DNA of 64,000 bases from Segatella albensis DSM 11370 = JCM 12258 (GCF_000426565.1 NZ_AUFP01000002.1:124001-188000), one strand, 5' to 3'; positions 35,446-44,649 are shown, counted from the first letter of the stretch. Program-made: numbers and translations. Notes: generated by a model from the sequence alone, not told the origin.

Positions 35446-37485
35446 ATGAAAAACTATCTTATTTTACTATTAACACTTTTCTGCGCCATTGAATCAAGAG
35501 GACAGAAAGAAGTGAATCTCGAGGAAGTAACCATCAAGGCAGCACGTACGATCGACAAGACCGATGGCAAACTGATTATCCCTTCTGAAGAGGAGAAGCA
35601 ATCTTCCGCCAACGGATACAGTCTGTTAAGTAAGCTCTCATTACCTGCCATCAAGATAGACGCTGTTCTGCATACCATCAAATCCGCCGATAACCGAGGA
35701 AGTGTCCAAATGCGAATTAACGGAGCGGTTTGCAGCAAAGAAGACTTACTATCCCTGAATCCTAAGGTCATCAAGTCTATCGACTTCATCGACAATCCTG
35801 GAGTAAGATACGGTAAAGACATTGCCTATGTCATCAACATCAAGACACGGAAAGACGAGGATGGATATACGTTGGGAGTTGACCTTATGAATACCGTCAG
35901 CACATGGAATGGTGAAGATATGGCTTTTGCGAAATGGAATCATGGCAATTCTGAATGGGCCATTACCTATGACTTCAACTATCAGGACTTTAGAGGTGAC
36001 CGTTATAAGGAGTTGACTGATTATCTGCTGAAAGACGGCACGCACCATTTGATCGAGCGAGAAGATATCGACAACAGGAAAAGAAATTTCAGCAATATGA
36101 TCGAACTGAAATACAATCTAGTAGATCCAACCTTTTATACCTTTCAAGCTACCCTATCCACGCATCTCAGCCATACTCCCGGTGACTATACCACTCGTTG
36201 GTTCAACGAAACAAATCACGATGCTGTCCTGACAACACAGGGCGAAAAGTCTAAGAGTTCATCTCCCACACTCGATTTATACTTTTACCACCGGTTAGGC
36301 AATCATCAGTCTGTTACGGCCAACATGACCGGTACTGCGATACACACCAGGATGTGGAACTCCAATAACGAGGGAACTGACTATGTTTATTCGGTAAAGG
36401 GCAGGACATACTCGCTCACCACAGAAGCAATATACGAGAATCGCCTAAAACCTTTCACGCTCTCAATGGGATTTCTACACAAGACAAAATATACAGACAA
36501 CGTATATCACGGGGACGTGAATTCCAACAATAATATGCACAACCGGAGTTTATATCTTTTCGGAGAAGTAAAAGGTCGCTGGTCGGGATTTAATTATTCG
36601 GCTGGAATGGGTCTTAGTAATGAGCATTATCATCAAGGAGAAAATAGATTTAACTTCTGGTTATTCCGCCCTAAAATTACATTGGCTCATTCTATCTCTG
36701 ACCTTTGGAACATTCGTTATAGTTTTGAGGTATCTCAACATATCTCGCAAGTAGCCATGATCAGCGACACTCGTATACGTACCAACTCGATGGAATGGAC
36801 TGTAGGGAACCCTGACATCCAGCCCAACGGCAACTTCGAACATTCTGTTAACCTATCATACAGGAGTTCTCGATTCGACAACCTATTCATGACGGCTTTA
36901 CGAATTATACCCGACTGTAATATGGCAAGCTACAGTCGTACAGACGATGACCAATTTCTATATATGCAACGAAATCAGCCCGGTATCAAGATGTGGTATG
37001 CAATGGATTGTATTCGATGGTCGATAATTCCGCAAAAACTGAATATGAGCATTATTGCCAGCGCATACAGGTTTATCAACAATGGCGAGAACTACACACA
37101 TACTTTAACGAGCTACCAGATAGAGGGAAATATACAGGCATATCTCGGGCGATGGACCATTACAGCTTATGCGACAAACGGATATAAGTTTATGGAAGGC
37201 GAGACATGGAATCATCAGGATGATGCATCCTATATCTCATGCAGCTATCATCTGGGACTTTGCGATATTTCCTTATATTGGCAGCATCCTTTTGAGGTGA
37301 ACCCTCGCTTAAATCGGGGTGGACTGGAGAATGTACTGATACATAAGCAGATGGAATACCATGGACGAGACTATGGCAACATGATCTCCATTGGTTTCAG
37401 TTGGAAGTTGAACCGAGGAAAACAATATCATGATATCAATAGAAAGCTCCACAACAAAGATACACAAACCGGTATTCTGAAATGA
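35446..37485 (+). CDS. Outer-membrane beta-barrel receptor-like protein
   Basis: 679 residues from the ATG at 35446 (MKNYLILLLTLFCAIESRGQ, a clean signal peptide). A plug-like domain (about 25-135: VNLEEVTIKAARTIDK, SLLSKLSLPAIKID, KVIKSIDFIDNPGVRYG) precedes a barrel of alternating strands that ends with SIGFSWKLNRGK. There is no carboxypeptidase-regulatory domain. It belongs to the same short OMP_b-brl group as the protein at 20229-22295. Position directly behind the membrane winged-helix gene suggests that regulator controls it. Overlaps the next gene by four bases. Confidence 0.83.
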   Translation: MKNYLILLLTLFCAIESRGQKEVNLEEVTIKAARTIDKTDGKLIIPSEEEKQSSANGYSLLSKLSLPAIKIDAVLHTIKSADNRGSVQMRINGAVCSKEDLLSLNPKVIKSIDFIDNPGVRYGKDIAYVINIKTRKDEDGYTLGVDLMNTVSTWNGEDMAFAKWNHGNSEWAITYDFNYQDFRGDRYKELTDYLLKDGTHHLIEREDIDNRKRNFSNMIELKYNLVDPTFYTFQATLSTHLSHTPGDYTTRWFNETNHDAVLTTQGEKSKSSSPTLDLYFYHRLGNHQSVTANMTGTAIHTRMWNSNNEGTDYVYSVKGRTYSLTTEAIYENRLKPFTLSMGFLHKTKYTDNVYHGDVNSNNNMHNRSLYLFGEVKGRWSGFNYSAGMGLSNEHYHQGENRFNFWLFRPKITLAHSISDLWNIRYSFEVSQHISQVAMISDTRIRTNSMEWTVGNPDIQPNGNFEHSVNLSYRSSRFDNLFMTALRIIPDCNMASYSRTDDDQFLYMQRNQPGIKMWYAMDCIRWSIIPQKLNMSIIASAYRFINNGENYTHTLTSYQIEGNIQAYLGRWTITAYATNGYKFMEGETWNHQDDASYISCSYHLGLCDISLYWQHPFEVNPRLNRGGLENVLIHKQMEYHGRDYGNMISIGFSWKLNRGKQYHDINRKLHNKDTQTGILK

Positions 37486-37982
37486 GAAAGATATTTTTCT
37501 GCTTCATCTTATATCTTGTGGTCATGGTCGTGGCAACGATGACATCATCTACAGACAAACGCAGCGATCAAGAGAAATTCCGACAAGCGCTCATCGGTAT
37601 GCAACACCTATCATATACCGACCCAGACTTTGGATATCATGTCCATTATCCTTCATTTTTTGAAAAGGAGGACATGAAGGATTATGGCATTGGTCACGTA
37701 CAATTCGGCTATCATGCGCACAACATCAACTTGGTAATGGAATGCAAAGTCGTTCCCGAAAGTGTAATAACAAGCCGTAAGCATAACTTCATCAAACAGG
37801 GTATGCTTGCCGACATGGAGGGGTATGACTATTACTCACATTATGTATATAAACATCATCTATTCTATATTCTTACCTTATATTACCCATCCGATTACAG
37901 AAAGGCCTTCGAGAGAATCATCTATGATGTAAAAATATGGAATCCATTCTATAGAAACAAACACGTGAACTTACATCGTTGA
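37482..37982 (+). CDS. Small exported or membrane-anchored protein of unknown function
   Basis: 166 residues. One N-terminal hydrophobic segment (about 3-22) is a signal peptide or anchor; the rest is polar with many His, Tyr and Phe residues (HLSYTDPDFGYHVHYPSFF) and a weakly conserved-looking C-terminal helix. No family recognised; the body loosely resembles small periplasmic proteins that contact an outer-membrane partner. Its start codon overlaps the stop of the barrel gene (ATGA, 37482-37485), so the products are probably made together. Confidence 0.65.
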   Translation: MRKIFFCFILYLVVMVVATMTSSTDKRSDQEKFRQALIGMQHLSYTDPDFGYHVHYPSFFEKEDMKDYGIGHVQFGYHAHNINLVMECKVVPESVITSRKHNFIKQGMLADMEGYDYYSHYVYKHHLFYILTLYYPSDYRKAFERIIYDVKIWNPFYRNKHVNLHR

Positions 37983-37999
37983 CCGCGTAAGCTCACGTG
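37962..37999. other. Imperfect hairpin between convergent genes
   Basis: CACGTGAACTTAC (37962-37974) pairs with GTAAGCTCACGTG (37987-37999) with one mismatch. There is no T run on either strand, so its role as a terminator is uncertain. Confidence 0.4.
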
Positions 38000-38008
38000 A
38001 ATACATAC

Positions 38009-38305
38009 CTAAAACTTATCAATCAAAGAAATGCATAAATGATTATTATTCCAATAAATAACACAAGGTAAATTGATTTTTTTCAAAAGTATCTCAGTTG
38101 GTATTTTCAATCCAACAGCATGCAGTCCAATACACTCAGCAGCCTCACCCATTCCAAAGAGTGACACCCCTTTATTGGTTATACAACAATGCTGACGCAA
38201 ATAATCTATATCAAAATCCTTTCCATAATACTGTGCTATCATCTTTAGGCAGGAAGGACCACAATCGTAAGAATCATGCTGAGTATATAATGCTATTTTG
38301 TCCAT
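38009..38305 (-). CDS. Truncated C39-type peptidase domain
   Basis: 98 residues. The N-terminal half of a C39 (bacteriocin-processing) peptidase is clear: Gln9 and catalytic Cys15 in QHDSYDCGPSCLKMIAQYYGK, NKGVSLFGMGEAAECIGL, and the catalytic His89 in WNNNHLCIS. The protein stops soon after that, before the catalytic Asp and with none of the membrane and ATPase parts of a C39 peptidase-transporter. It is the last of three minus-strand genes that look like a peptide-modification locus. Either a single-domain protein that is still useful, or, more likely, a remnant of a longer gene. Confidence 0.7.
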   Translation of the reverse strand: MDKIALYTQHDSYDCGPSCLKMIAQYYGKDFDIDYLRQHCCITNKGVSLFGMGEAAECIGLHAVGLKIPTEILLKKINLPCVIYWNNNHLCISLIDKF

Positions 38306-38339
38306 TCATCGAATCTATATTTATTTCCAAAGTGATGAT

Positions 38340-39428
38340 TTAAAGATTATACAGAAAGATCTGTCTACCATCACAGCCTATCAAAGTATTAGAGACTTTA
38401 TCAACAGAAATAATATCTATCATGTCGTTAATCTGATACACCTGCTTTATATTGCCTAACCAGTCGAACTTAATGATTCTTGTCTTAGCCTTGTTCTGTC
38501 GATCCAATTTAAGCATATCATCATATTTGGTCCCACGATAAGCCGCATAAACATAATCATCTGATTGAGAGAGCGACACGAAGTAGTTCACATTTTTGTT
38601 ATAAAAGTCACCTTGTGTAAGCAATGAGGTTTTGAATATGGGTTTGTCCAACTTAATTGTCTTCTTGACAACATTACTATCGTTCATGGAATAGAAATCT
38701 ATACCTGGGCAAACATCAAAAGCAAATACTCCTGTCTTGTACTTTTTACTATAATTAAATATTCCATGATTTGCTATCCATTGCGGATAGCGCTTGTCAA
38801 AGATTGGCTTTATTACATCTTTTATGGTTAATGTACCAGTTGTGTTGTCAGCATAAAGTATGCAGTTAGATCCATTTTCTGGCTGATGACCTAAAAAGTA
38901 ATACTTATGAGGAGCCGCATAAGCAACATCTTTTGCCTCCAAAACAATTGCATAAGGAACTTTGGCATTCATGCCCACCACATAATCTCTTGCACGTACT
39001 AATCTACCTTTATCTATAACTTTGAATATATCGCCAAATGATCTTTCGGCAACACAGAGGGTATCGTTTGCGCCAAGAAACATTACAGGATTACAAAAGT
39101 CATAAGTATTTTTACCATGCTTCCCATATTCAGTTTCATATCTAAGTTGTTTTCCATTTCTGTTTATTTGGTAACTGACCATATATTCCGGTCCCCAATC
39201 TTCCTTCCTTTCAAAAGTAAGAAAAAGTTGTTCTCCTTTTACTTGCATACTATAGATACGTTTCAAGTTCTTAATTGCAAAGGACAATTTAGTACCTTTC
39301 AAAATTATTGGATGACTAAAAAGAGTATCTGTTTTCACCAGCACAGTTCCACCATCAATAACCTTGGCTTCCATTCTAAAGGTCAAACTTATCAACATGA
39401 CCAGAATAACTAACAAGTTTTTTTTCAT
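38340..39428 (-). CDS. Exported beta-propeller-like protein (TolB-like / 6-bladed)
   Basis: 362 residues with a signal peptide (about 1-21). The body consists of repeated short strands with the spacing of a 6-bladed beta-propeller (MQVKGEQLFLTF, VMFLGANDTLCVAE, YVYAAYRGTKYD, IISVDKVSNTLIG), similar to BF-type TolB-like propeller proteins of Bacteroidetes. These often accompany radical-SAM peptide clusters, but their function is not established. The frame is intact. It lies between the pseudo-radical-SAM fragment (20 bases upstream) and the C39 fragment (34 bases downstream). Confidence 0.72.
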   Translation of the reverse strand: MKKNLLVILVMLISLTFRMEAKVIDGGTVLVKTDTLFSHPIILKGTKLSFAIKNLKRIYSMQVKGEQLFLTFERKEDWGPEYMVSYQINRNGKQLRYETEYGKHGKNTYDFCNPVMFLGANDTLCVAERSFGDIFKVIDKGRLVRARDYVVGMNAKVPYAIVLEAKDVAYAAPHKYYFLGHQPENGSNCILYADNTTGTLTIKDVIKPIFDKRYPQWIANHGIFNYSKKYKTGVFAFDVCPGIDFYSMNDSNVVKKTIKLDKPIFKTSLLTQGDFYNKNVNYFVSLSQSDDYVYAAYRGTKYDDMLKLDRQNKAKTRIIKFDWLGNIKQVYQINDMIDIISVDKVSNTLIGCDGRQIFLYNL

Positions 39429-39448
39429 AATTTATTGCTTCTTTTAAA

Positions 39449-40222
39449 CTAAATATCTACACAACATCCCCCAAAATCCTCCGACTGAATTTCAAAGGTC
39501 GATATTGGAGGACAAAGATACCGATAAATACATGAACCACACTTCTTCGTTAAATTTCGAGTTAATCTCCATGTGTTATTGCCTTTCAGCTCAGCACTGA
39601 CCAAATCAGCAAGATGAGTATCTGCAATATTCCCCATTTTTTTTATAGAACCATGCGGAAGGACATCACCCGTATTAAGAATGTCAAAAATACAAAAAAA
39701 GTTTGAATTCAATTTCTGGTTTCTGAACAATTCTTCTAAACTTGGATTTAATGTGTAAATATCATTTTTATTCAACATAACATTTTCTTTGAAGAAAATG
39801 TTATTTGCTCCAGTCCATACAGGAACCAATAATATATTTAATTTAGTTTCTTTGATTGATGTCAAGTCTTTTTCGTCTCTTACAAGTTTAATTAGTTTAA
39901 ACTCATAACGCTTATTCTCCAACAATGTTATGACATTTGCTAAGCAGCTATTATTTGTGTATTTGTCAATATATAGAAAAAAACTAAGATTGAAGGTATT
40001 CTGATGCTCAAAATAATCTACCAACAATGTACAGTCTTCCACATAGCAATGTACAAAATACTGATAGTTATACTTGTTCAGAATTTCAACATACTTTTCT
40101 GTCTGAATCCTAGTCAAATTATCTACTCCCAAAATCAGATTTACACGTGCGACACTTGAAGTAATACACTGCTTTAAAACTGTATCCAGTTGATCCGGAG
40201 TAAGAATTTGGGAATCTGCTTT
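39449..40222 (-). pseudogene. C-terminal part of a pseudo-radical-SAM/SPASM protein (GG-Bacteroidales peptide system type)
   Basis: The frame is open from 40222 to 39449 but has no ATG in the first 150 or so codons; the earliest usual alternative start is TTG at 40132 (227 residues). The C terminus KKCGSCIYRYLCPPISTFE with a later GGCC fits the cysteine cluster of pseudo-radical-SAM proteins that partner a maturase in GG-type Bacteroidales peptide systems. The N-terminal third expected for that family (about 340 residues) is missing, and the other reading frame of this strand ends near 40174-40220, so the gene appears truncated or frameshifted. No catalytic radical-SAM CxxxCxxC maturase or precursor peptide gene is visible. 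Assignment rests on remembered motifs. Confidence 0.55.
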
Positions 40223-40590
40223 TCAATCTCTTCTGTCATCATTTGAAAGAAGCCACACCGATAAGGAGGAAGCCGCAGGTACTGTCTACAATGCCTCACT
40301 CCCCTTTCTAAAAGCGGATGAAAGCGTGCGTGTGGAAGGGGCAACTCTCTGATATAGATCAGGATATGAAAGAAGAACGACAGCAAAACCGAAGCCGTGG
40401 ATTCCACATGTAGACTTAATATAAAACGAGCCAGCCAACAAAGATAATTGGCTGGCTCGTAATATGCAACCGCGGCTGTGGACTCGTCCTCATCGATGCC
40501 GGGGATGTAGGACAAAAGGGGCTGACGAGCATTTTCGCAAATGCCCACCACGGGCCAACTCAAATCTATGTAATGATGAATAGGTTCATA
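40223..40590. other. Non-coding or decayed region with a terminator
   Basis: Long frames cross this region on both strands: minus 40174-40563 (129 codons) and a plus-strand stretch 40198-40353 reading FERSHTDKEEAAG. Neither matches anything I know, and the minus frame runs through a strong terminator hairpin. I treat it as non-coding junction sequence between the receptor operon and the decayed peptide locus. Confidence 0.4.
40427..40459 (-). terminator. Intrinsic terminator of the sigma-FecR-receptor operon
   Basis: Perfect 12-bp GC-rich stem CGAGCCAGCCAA/TTGGCTGGCTCG with a 9-base loop; on the minus strand it is followed by TTTTATATT. It lies about 130 bases after the receptor stop codon. 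Confidence 0.75.
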
Positions 40591-43146
40591 TTAGAAGCGA
40601 CTCTTTACATCGTTAGCAGCACCTTTTCCGCGATACTTACTCTTGGCTGGGTTGAAGTTATAGCGCACAGTGAGTTCGAGGTTGCGGGTGTCGAGGCGCT
40701 TGTCAAGATAGATTTCGCGAATGTCACTATAGATGGTTGCTTTCTGGCGGATGCTGCCGAAGAGGTCTTTGCAGGCCAGTTTTAGGGTGAGACGATCATT
40801 CCAGAAGGCTTTGTAGAGGCTGATATCAAACTGCCACGACTGAGCAAGGTGTATGTTCTCGGCATCGCCAGCCGAACGCCACGAGAAATCGGCATTGAGC
40901 CATGAGTCAAAGGGCAGATTGACGGCGTTGTTGAAGCGAATGATAGTCATCGGACTGTTCATCTTCTTGGTCTCGCCACGGTACTGCACTTCGAGGTTCT
41001 GTATCTGCGTGGCAACCATCAACTGCGGGTGATACTTGCCGAAGGTGGGCGCAGCCGATACCATCAGGGAAAGGTTATCGTAACCACGGGTATTGTCTTT
41101 ACGGAGCAGGGCAATGGTCGGGTCGTCCTTATAGGATGAATAGGAGGTGATAATGTAGTCGTGGACGCGAGCATAGTCAATCATTCCCGTCAGCCACTTG
41201 TAGTTGAGTGCCAGCGAGAGGTTGTCGCGGTACGACGGCTTCAAGTAGGGGTTGCCGCTCTCGTAGGTGTATCGGTTGATGTACTTGACGTTGCCGCTGA
41301 GTTGGCTGAATGCCGGGCGGTTGATGTTGCGTGAATACGAGAGCCTGGTACGCACGTTCTTCATGGGATACATCATCATTAACGAGGGAAAGAGGTCGCT
41401 GTAGGTACGGCTTTCGTCACCCATCTTCACGCCGCTCTCATAGTAACGGCTGTCAAGATATTCGTAGCGTAGTCCGGCAATGAGCGTCAGTTTGTTCAGG
41501 CGCTGCATCAGTTGAACGAAGGCCGCCGTGCTGTTTTCCTCAATTTTCGTGTCGCTGGCGTCAATGATGTTTTCTACGTTTCCGAACACGTCGGTACGGT
41601 GAACGTAACTTCCCTCGGCACCTATCTCCATATTACCTTTCCAGAGCGGATGACCAGCCACGAACTTGGCTGCATAGAGGCGGTTCTTCACGTCGTTGCG
41701 GGTGGTCACAGTGCGGTCGTCGCCGTGCGTGGCATCCTCAAAGGTCAGGTTGTCGGAGTTCTGCTTCTGCCACAGCACGTCAGCGTTGGCATCGAGCGAC
41801 CATTTGCCCGTCTGCCCAGCATAGTAGCCGCTGACGATGTGCTGGATGTCATCGCCGTCCACCTTGCCTCGACCTGTAATCTGGTCGTCAGTCTGCTTGT
41901 CTATGAGCATGGCCGTGAAGTAGTCGCTCGTCTGACTATTGGGGCGCGAGGTCACGGTGTATGTCATGCCGACGGAATGTTTATCGTTCAGCATGTAGTT
42001 GAATCCGAGTTTTCCAGCCAATATCTGATTCTTATTATAGTAATGCATCAGGCTGTTCTGCTGATAGTGGCTCTGCAGGTAGGTGTCCTGTCGGCTGTCG
42101 TTGGTCTGACGGCTGCGGCTGTTCTCGTATTCGGCCATACCGAAGATGTCAAGTCCGCCCGTGCGATAGTTCAGGTTTAGTTCCTCCAAGCCATAGACGT
42201 AGTGGTTCACGCCCGCCACCGTGCGACTATTGAAACTGAATCCTTCGCCGACGGGTCGGATGGTTTTGATACGGATGACGGCTTTGACGGTTGCGTCGTA
42301 TTTGGCACCAGGCATCATCACCACCTCCACATCCTTGATTTGGTCACTGCTCAGTTGGTCGAGTTCATTCTGGTTGCGCATCTGCCGTCCGTTGATGTAG
42401 ATGAGCGGAGTGCCACGGCCTATGACCTCAATGCTGTTGCCATTGCGAATAACACCAGGAACGTGGGCAAGAACATCGTTGCCTGTGCCTATTTTCGAAA
42501 GGAAACTACCTTCAACAAGGGTGACAAAAGCATCATCGCTCATTCGGAAAAGAGGTCTCTCTCCTTTAACAGTAACTCCTTTCAAAGTTTGCGTCTCAGG
42601 CTGAATGCGTATTGTTCCGAGTTCAGTGTTGCGACATAGTTTATATACCGTCTTGTAACCTACAAAGGATATTCGGGCGAGAACTGGGTTTGTTTCACAG
42701 GGGATAACGAAGAGACCAGCCTCATTGCTCACGCCACCACTTATAAGTGTTGAATCAGATGGATGAAGCAGGTAAACATTGGCGTATGCAACGGGCTGAC
42801 CTGTCTCGTCGATAATGGAACCCTTATAGCGGGTTTCTGTTTTCTGTATGCACTCCACGAAAATCTTCCGTCCGTCTTCATCGGTACTTGTAGTGACACG
42901 GATGGGATAAAAGCCTATCATCTGCTGTATGGCTTCAGGCAGGTGCTTATTTTTTACAGTTGTTGTGATACGGAAGTCCTCCAGTTCGTTATAGAGGAAG
43001 TAGATGGTGTAGCCTGTCTGTTGCTCTGCGAGTTGGTTCAAAGCATCGGAGAGCGACACATTATTATATTCACGTGAGATGCGTTTCTGAGCCTGCATGC
43101 TGACTGTCAGCAGCAGGGCAAGAATAAGAGTAATATATCTTTTCAT
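40591..43146 (-). CDS. Outer-membrane receptor with STN domain (FecA-like signal transducer)
   Basis: 851 residues. Signal peptide (about 1-19); STN domain (about 20-100: NNVSLSDALNQLAEQQTGYTIYFLYNEL); CarboxypepD_reg-like domain (about 110-190: GSIIDETGQPVAYANVYLL); plug (about 195-290); OMP_b-brl_3 barrel to the C terminus. The STN domain contacts a FecR-type anti-sigma factor across the periplasm; the matching FecR and ECF sigma genes are directly upstream, so the receptor both binds or transports a ligand and signals its presence. Ligand unknown. The gene is visibly richer in G and C than neighbours (37 of 60 bases at 41701-41760, against 17 of 60 at 39781-39840), suggesting acquisition from elsewhere. 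Confidence 0.9.
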   Translation of the reverse strand: MKRYITLILALLLTVSMQAQKRISREYNNVSLSDALNQLAEQQTGYTIYFLYNELEDFRITTTVKNKHLPEAIQQMIGFYPIRVTTSTDEDGRKIFVECIQKTETRYKGSIIDETGQPVAYANVYLLHPSDSTLISGGVSNEAGLFVIPCETNPVLARISFVGYKTVYKLCRNTELGTIRIQPETQTLKGVTVKGERPLFRMSDDAFVTLVEGSFLSKIGTGNDVLAHVPGVIRNGNSIEVIGRGTPLIYINGRQMRNQNELDQLSSDQIKDVEVVMMPGAKYDATVKAVIRIKTIRPVGEGFSFNSRTVAGVNHYVYGLEELNLNYRTGGLDIFGMAEYENSRSRQTNDSRQDTYLQSHYQQNSLMHYYNKNQILAGKLGFNYMLNDKHSVGMTYTVTSRPNSQTSDYFTAMLIDKQTDDQITGRGKVDGDDIQHIVSGYYAGQTGKWSLDANADVLWQKQNSDNLTFEDATHGDDRTVTTRNDVKNRLYAAKFVAGHPLWKGNMEIGAEGSYVHRTDVFGNVENIIDASDTKIEENSTAAFVQLMQRLNKLTLIAGLRYEYLDSRYYESGVKMGDESRTYSDLFPSLMMMYPMKNVRTRLSYSRNINRPAFSQLSGNVKYINRYTYESGNPYLKPSYRDNLSLALNYKWLTGMIDYARVHDYIITSYSSYKDDPTIALLRKDNTRGYDNLSLMVSAAPTFGKYHPQLMVATQIQNLEVQYRGETKKMNSPMTIIRFNNAVNLPFDSWLNADFSWRSAGDAENIHLAQSWQFDISLYKAFWNDRLTLKLACKDLFGSIRQKATIYSDIREIYLDKRLDTRNLELTVRYNFNPAKSKYRGKGAANDVKSRF

Positions 43147-43155
43147 GGCGGCTGA

Positions 43156-43809
43156 CTATTCTACAGTGATTTGATTATCCTTTAATGTGGCGCTAAGACG
43201 CTCAAACTGGTTGAGGTCACTGATGATCTGATCAATGCCCTTCTGTGGATTCCAGACAAAGTGGAAACGGAGTCCACGGGCTACATCGTTAGCAAATACG
43301 ACTTTCACATCGTAGTGAGCGGCTATCTCTGGCAGCATCTTCTCTAATGGGATATTGTCGTAGATGACAGGTTGCACTGTGACGGTATCTTTGGTAAGCG
43401 TATCGGCAGGGAGTGTTGTGACGGGGGGTGTCGCATTTTCCGAAATCTCTGTTTGCGGAGTTTCCTGCTTCTGGTACTGTCGGACGATGTGGATGGCGGC
43501 AAAGGCTATGCCAGAAACAAGTAGCACACCAATGAAAGATGCAGCTATCTTCATCCAATTGCTGCTTGACTGCTTAGGCTGAAACTTTTGATTGAATCTC
43601 TGCCAAGCAGCATCTACATTGACAAGTTCTTTGTTCTGACGATGACGGCTACTACGTTTGGCTTCTACCATAAGACGATAGGTTTCACGAGTATCCTCAT
43701 CATGGTTGATGATGTTCTGAATCTGCTGCTCGGTATATGCATCGGGATTGTCGAGCATTTCCATCAGCTGGCGGATGTTTTCGTTGGCCGTTTCCATTGT
43801 TGTTGTCAT
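43156..43809 (-). CDS. FecR-family anti-sigma factor
   Basis: 217 residues: a cytoplasmic N-terminal part (1-84) that should bind the sigma factor, one membrane segment (about 86-108, MKIAASFIGVLLVSGIAFAAI), a Pro/Thr-rich linker and a periplasmic C-terminal domain (about 145-217) like the FecR C-terminal module DUF4974 (NIPLEKMLPEIAAHYDVKVVF). The central FecR jelly-roll of longer members is largely absent, so it is a compact version. It starts 1 base after the sigma factor stop and ends 9 bases before the receptor. Confidence 0.85.
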   Translation of the reverse strand: MTTTMETANENIRQLMEMLDNPDAYTEQQIQNIINHDEDTRETYRLMVEAKRSSRHRQNKELVNVDAAWQRFNQKFQPKQSSSNWMKIAASFIGVLLVSGIAFAAIHIVRQYQKQETPQTEISENATPPVTTLPADTLTKDTVTVQPVIYDNIPLEKMLPEIAAHYDVKVVFANDVARGLRFHFVWNPQKGIDQIISDLNQFERLSATLKDNQITVE

Positions 43810-43810
43810 T

Positions 43811-44359
43811 TTAATGTTTACCGAAGTGATGTCTGATTTGCTGAATGCTCTGCATGAGATACTTGTAGGTAGTATTCGGATTCAGACCCAGCCGACGGGC
43901 AATCTCACTGACGGTCAGGTCATCGTCGAAGCGGAGGTGGAAGATGCTGCGGTGCGGTTCCTCCAGTTGCTCGTCCACGTAAGTGGCAATATCGTCGAGC
44001 CGTTTCATCCGTTTGTCAATGGGTTGCAGGGCGGAATCGTCTTCTAAGGGCATCAATCTCTTCACTTTGTCGTGAAGATGCATCTGTCTGATTCTGTTCA
44101 GGCAGGCATTGCGCACGGCAGTCAGCAGATAATTGTCTTTCTTAGGTGGAATGTCGCTGTCTGCCACACGCAAGAAGACATCCTGCACCACGTCCTCAGC
44201 CTCTTCGTCATCGCCCAACAAGACACTGGCCAGATGAATCATCTTGCTGTAGTTCCGGCGGAAAAGCTGTTCGATAAATTGCTTTCGCTCAGCCAACTCC
44301 AAGCGAGCTTGGTTGGCACTCGATGAATCGCAATTTTCAAGTATTCTCTTATCAAGCAT
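43811..44359 (-). CDS. ECF RNA polymerase sigma factor
   Basis: 182 residues with sigma region 2 (FRRNYSKMIHLASVLLGDDEEAEDVVQDVFLRV) and region 4 (RSIFHLRFDDDLTVSEIARRLGLNPNTTYKYLMQSIQQI). It lacks regions 1 and 3, as ECF sigma factors do. With the FecR-like protein and STN receptor it forms a FecI/FecR/FecA-type cell-surface signalling cascade; it probably drives its own operon and/or remote targets. Promoter at 44488-44495. Confidence 0.92.
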   Translation of the reverse strand: MLDKRILENCDSSSANQARLELAERKQFIEQLFRRNYSKMIHLASVLLGDDEEAEDVVQDVFLRVADSDIPPKKDNYLLTAVRNACLNRIRQMHLHDKVKRLMPLEDDSALQPIDKRMKRLDDIATYVDEQLEEPHRSIFHLRFDDDLTVSEIARRLGLNPNTTYKYLMQSIQQIRHHFGKH

Positions 44360-44467
44360 ATCAGTCTATTCATATTCGTGCCCCATTTTTGAGGCATGTC
44401 TATATATAAGACACTTCAGACCCATCATTTTTTACGGAATAGCCAACTATTTTCATTTTTTTCTTGA

Positions 44468-44608
44468 TTAATTGCAAAATTTGGGTGCAAAGGTACTGAA
44501 ATTCCTGCTGTCTAACCCTCTTCCTGTTGAAAAATCACTTTTGCTGCACGATGTTATAGATAACCCTACCAGCAAGAAGATTAGAAATAAAAATAGGTTC
44601 TTTTTCAT
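44468..44608 (-). CDS. Very short lipoprotein-like ORF (46 residues), probably a truncated gene
   Basis: Read by hand. It starts MKKNLFLFLIFLLVGLSITSC, a complete lipoprotein signal peptide with lipobox, and then only 25 further residues (SKSDFSTGRGLDSR...). It has a good promoter (44650-44657) with a 35-base leader. The 3' end runs into the sigma-operon promoter. This looks like the head of a lipoprotein gene whose body was removed when the sigma/FecR/receptor block arrived; a genuine tiny lipoprotein is the alternative. Confidence 0.5.
   Translation of the reverse strand: MKKNLFLFLIFLLVGLSITSCSKSDFSTGRGLDSRNFSTFAPKFCN
44488..44495 (-). promoter_or_regulatory. -7 promoter motif of the ECF sigma operon
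   Basis: Minus strand TACCTTTG, about 128 bases before the sigma ATG at 44359. It lies inside the small lipoprotein frame at 44468-44608. Confidence 0.5.
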
Positions 44609-44649
44609 AATTAGATCAATTATAAAATTGTTAGATAATTAAGTTTGTA

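Noticed and set aside
37962-37999. Hairpin as an intrinsic terminator
   Set aside because: One mismatch and no T run on either strand.
40174-40563. 129-codon minus-strand frame as a gene
   Set aside because: It runs straight through a 12-bp GC-rich terminator hairpin, has no recognised family or promoter, and ends in the middle of another frame.
41512-42180. 222-codon plus-strand frame
   Set aside because: Shadow of the GC-richer receptor gene on the other strand; the receptor has clear STN, plug and barrel parts.
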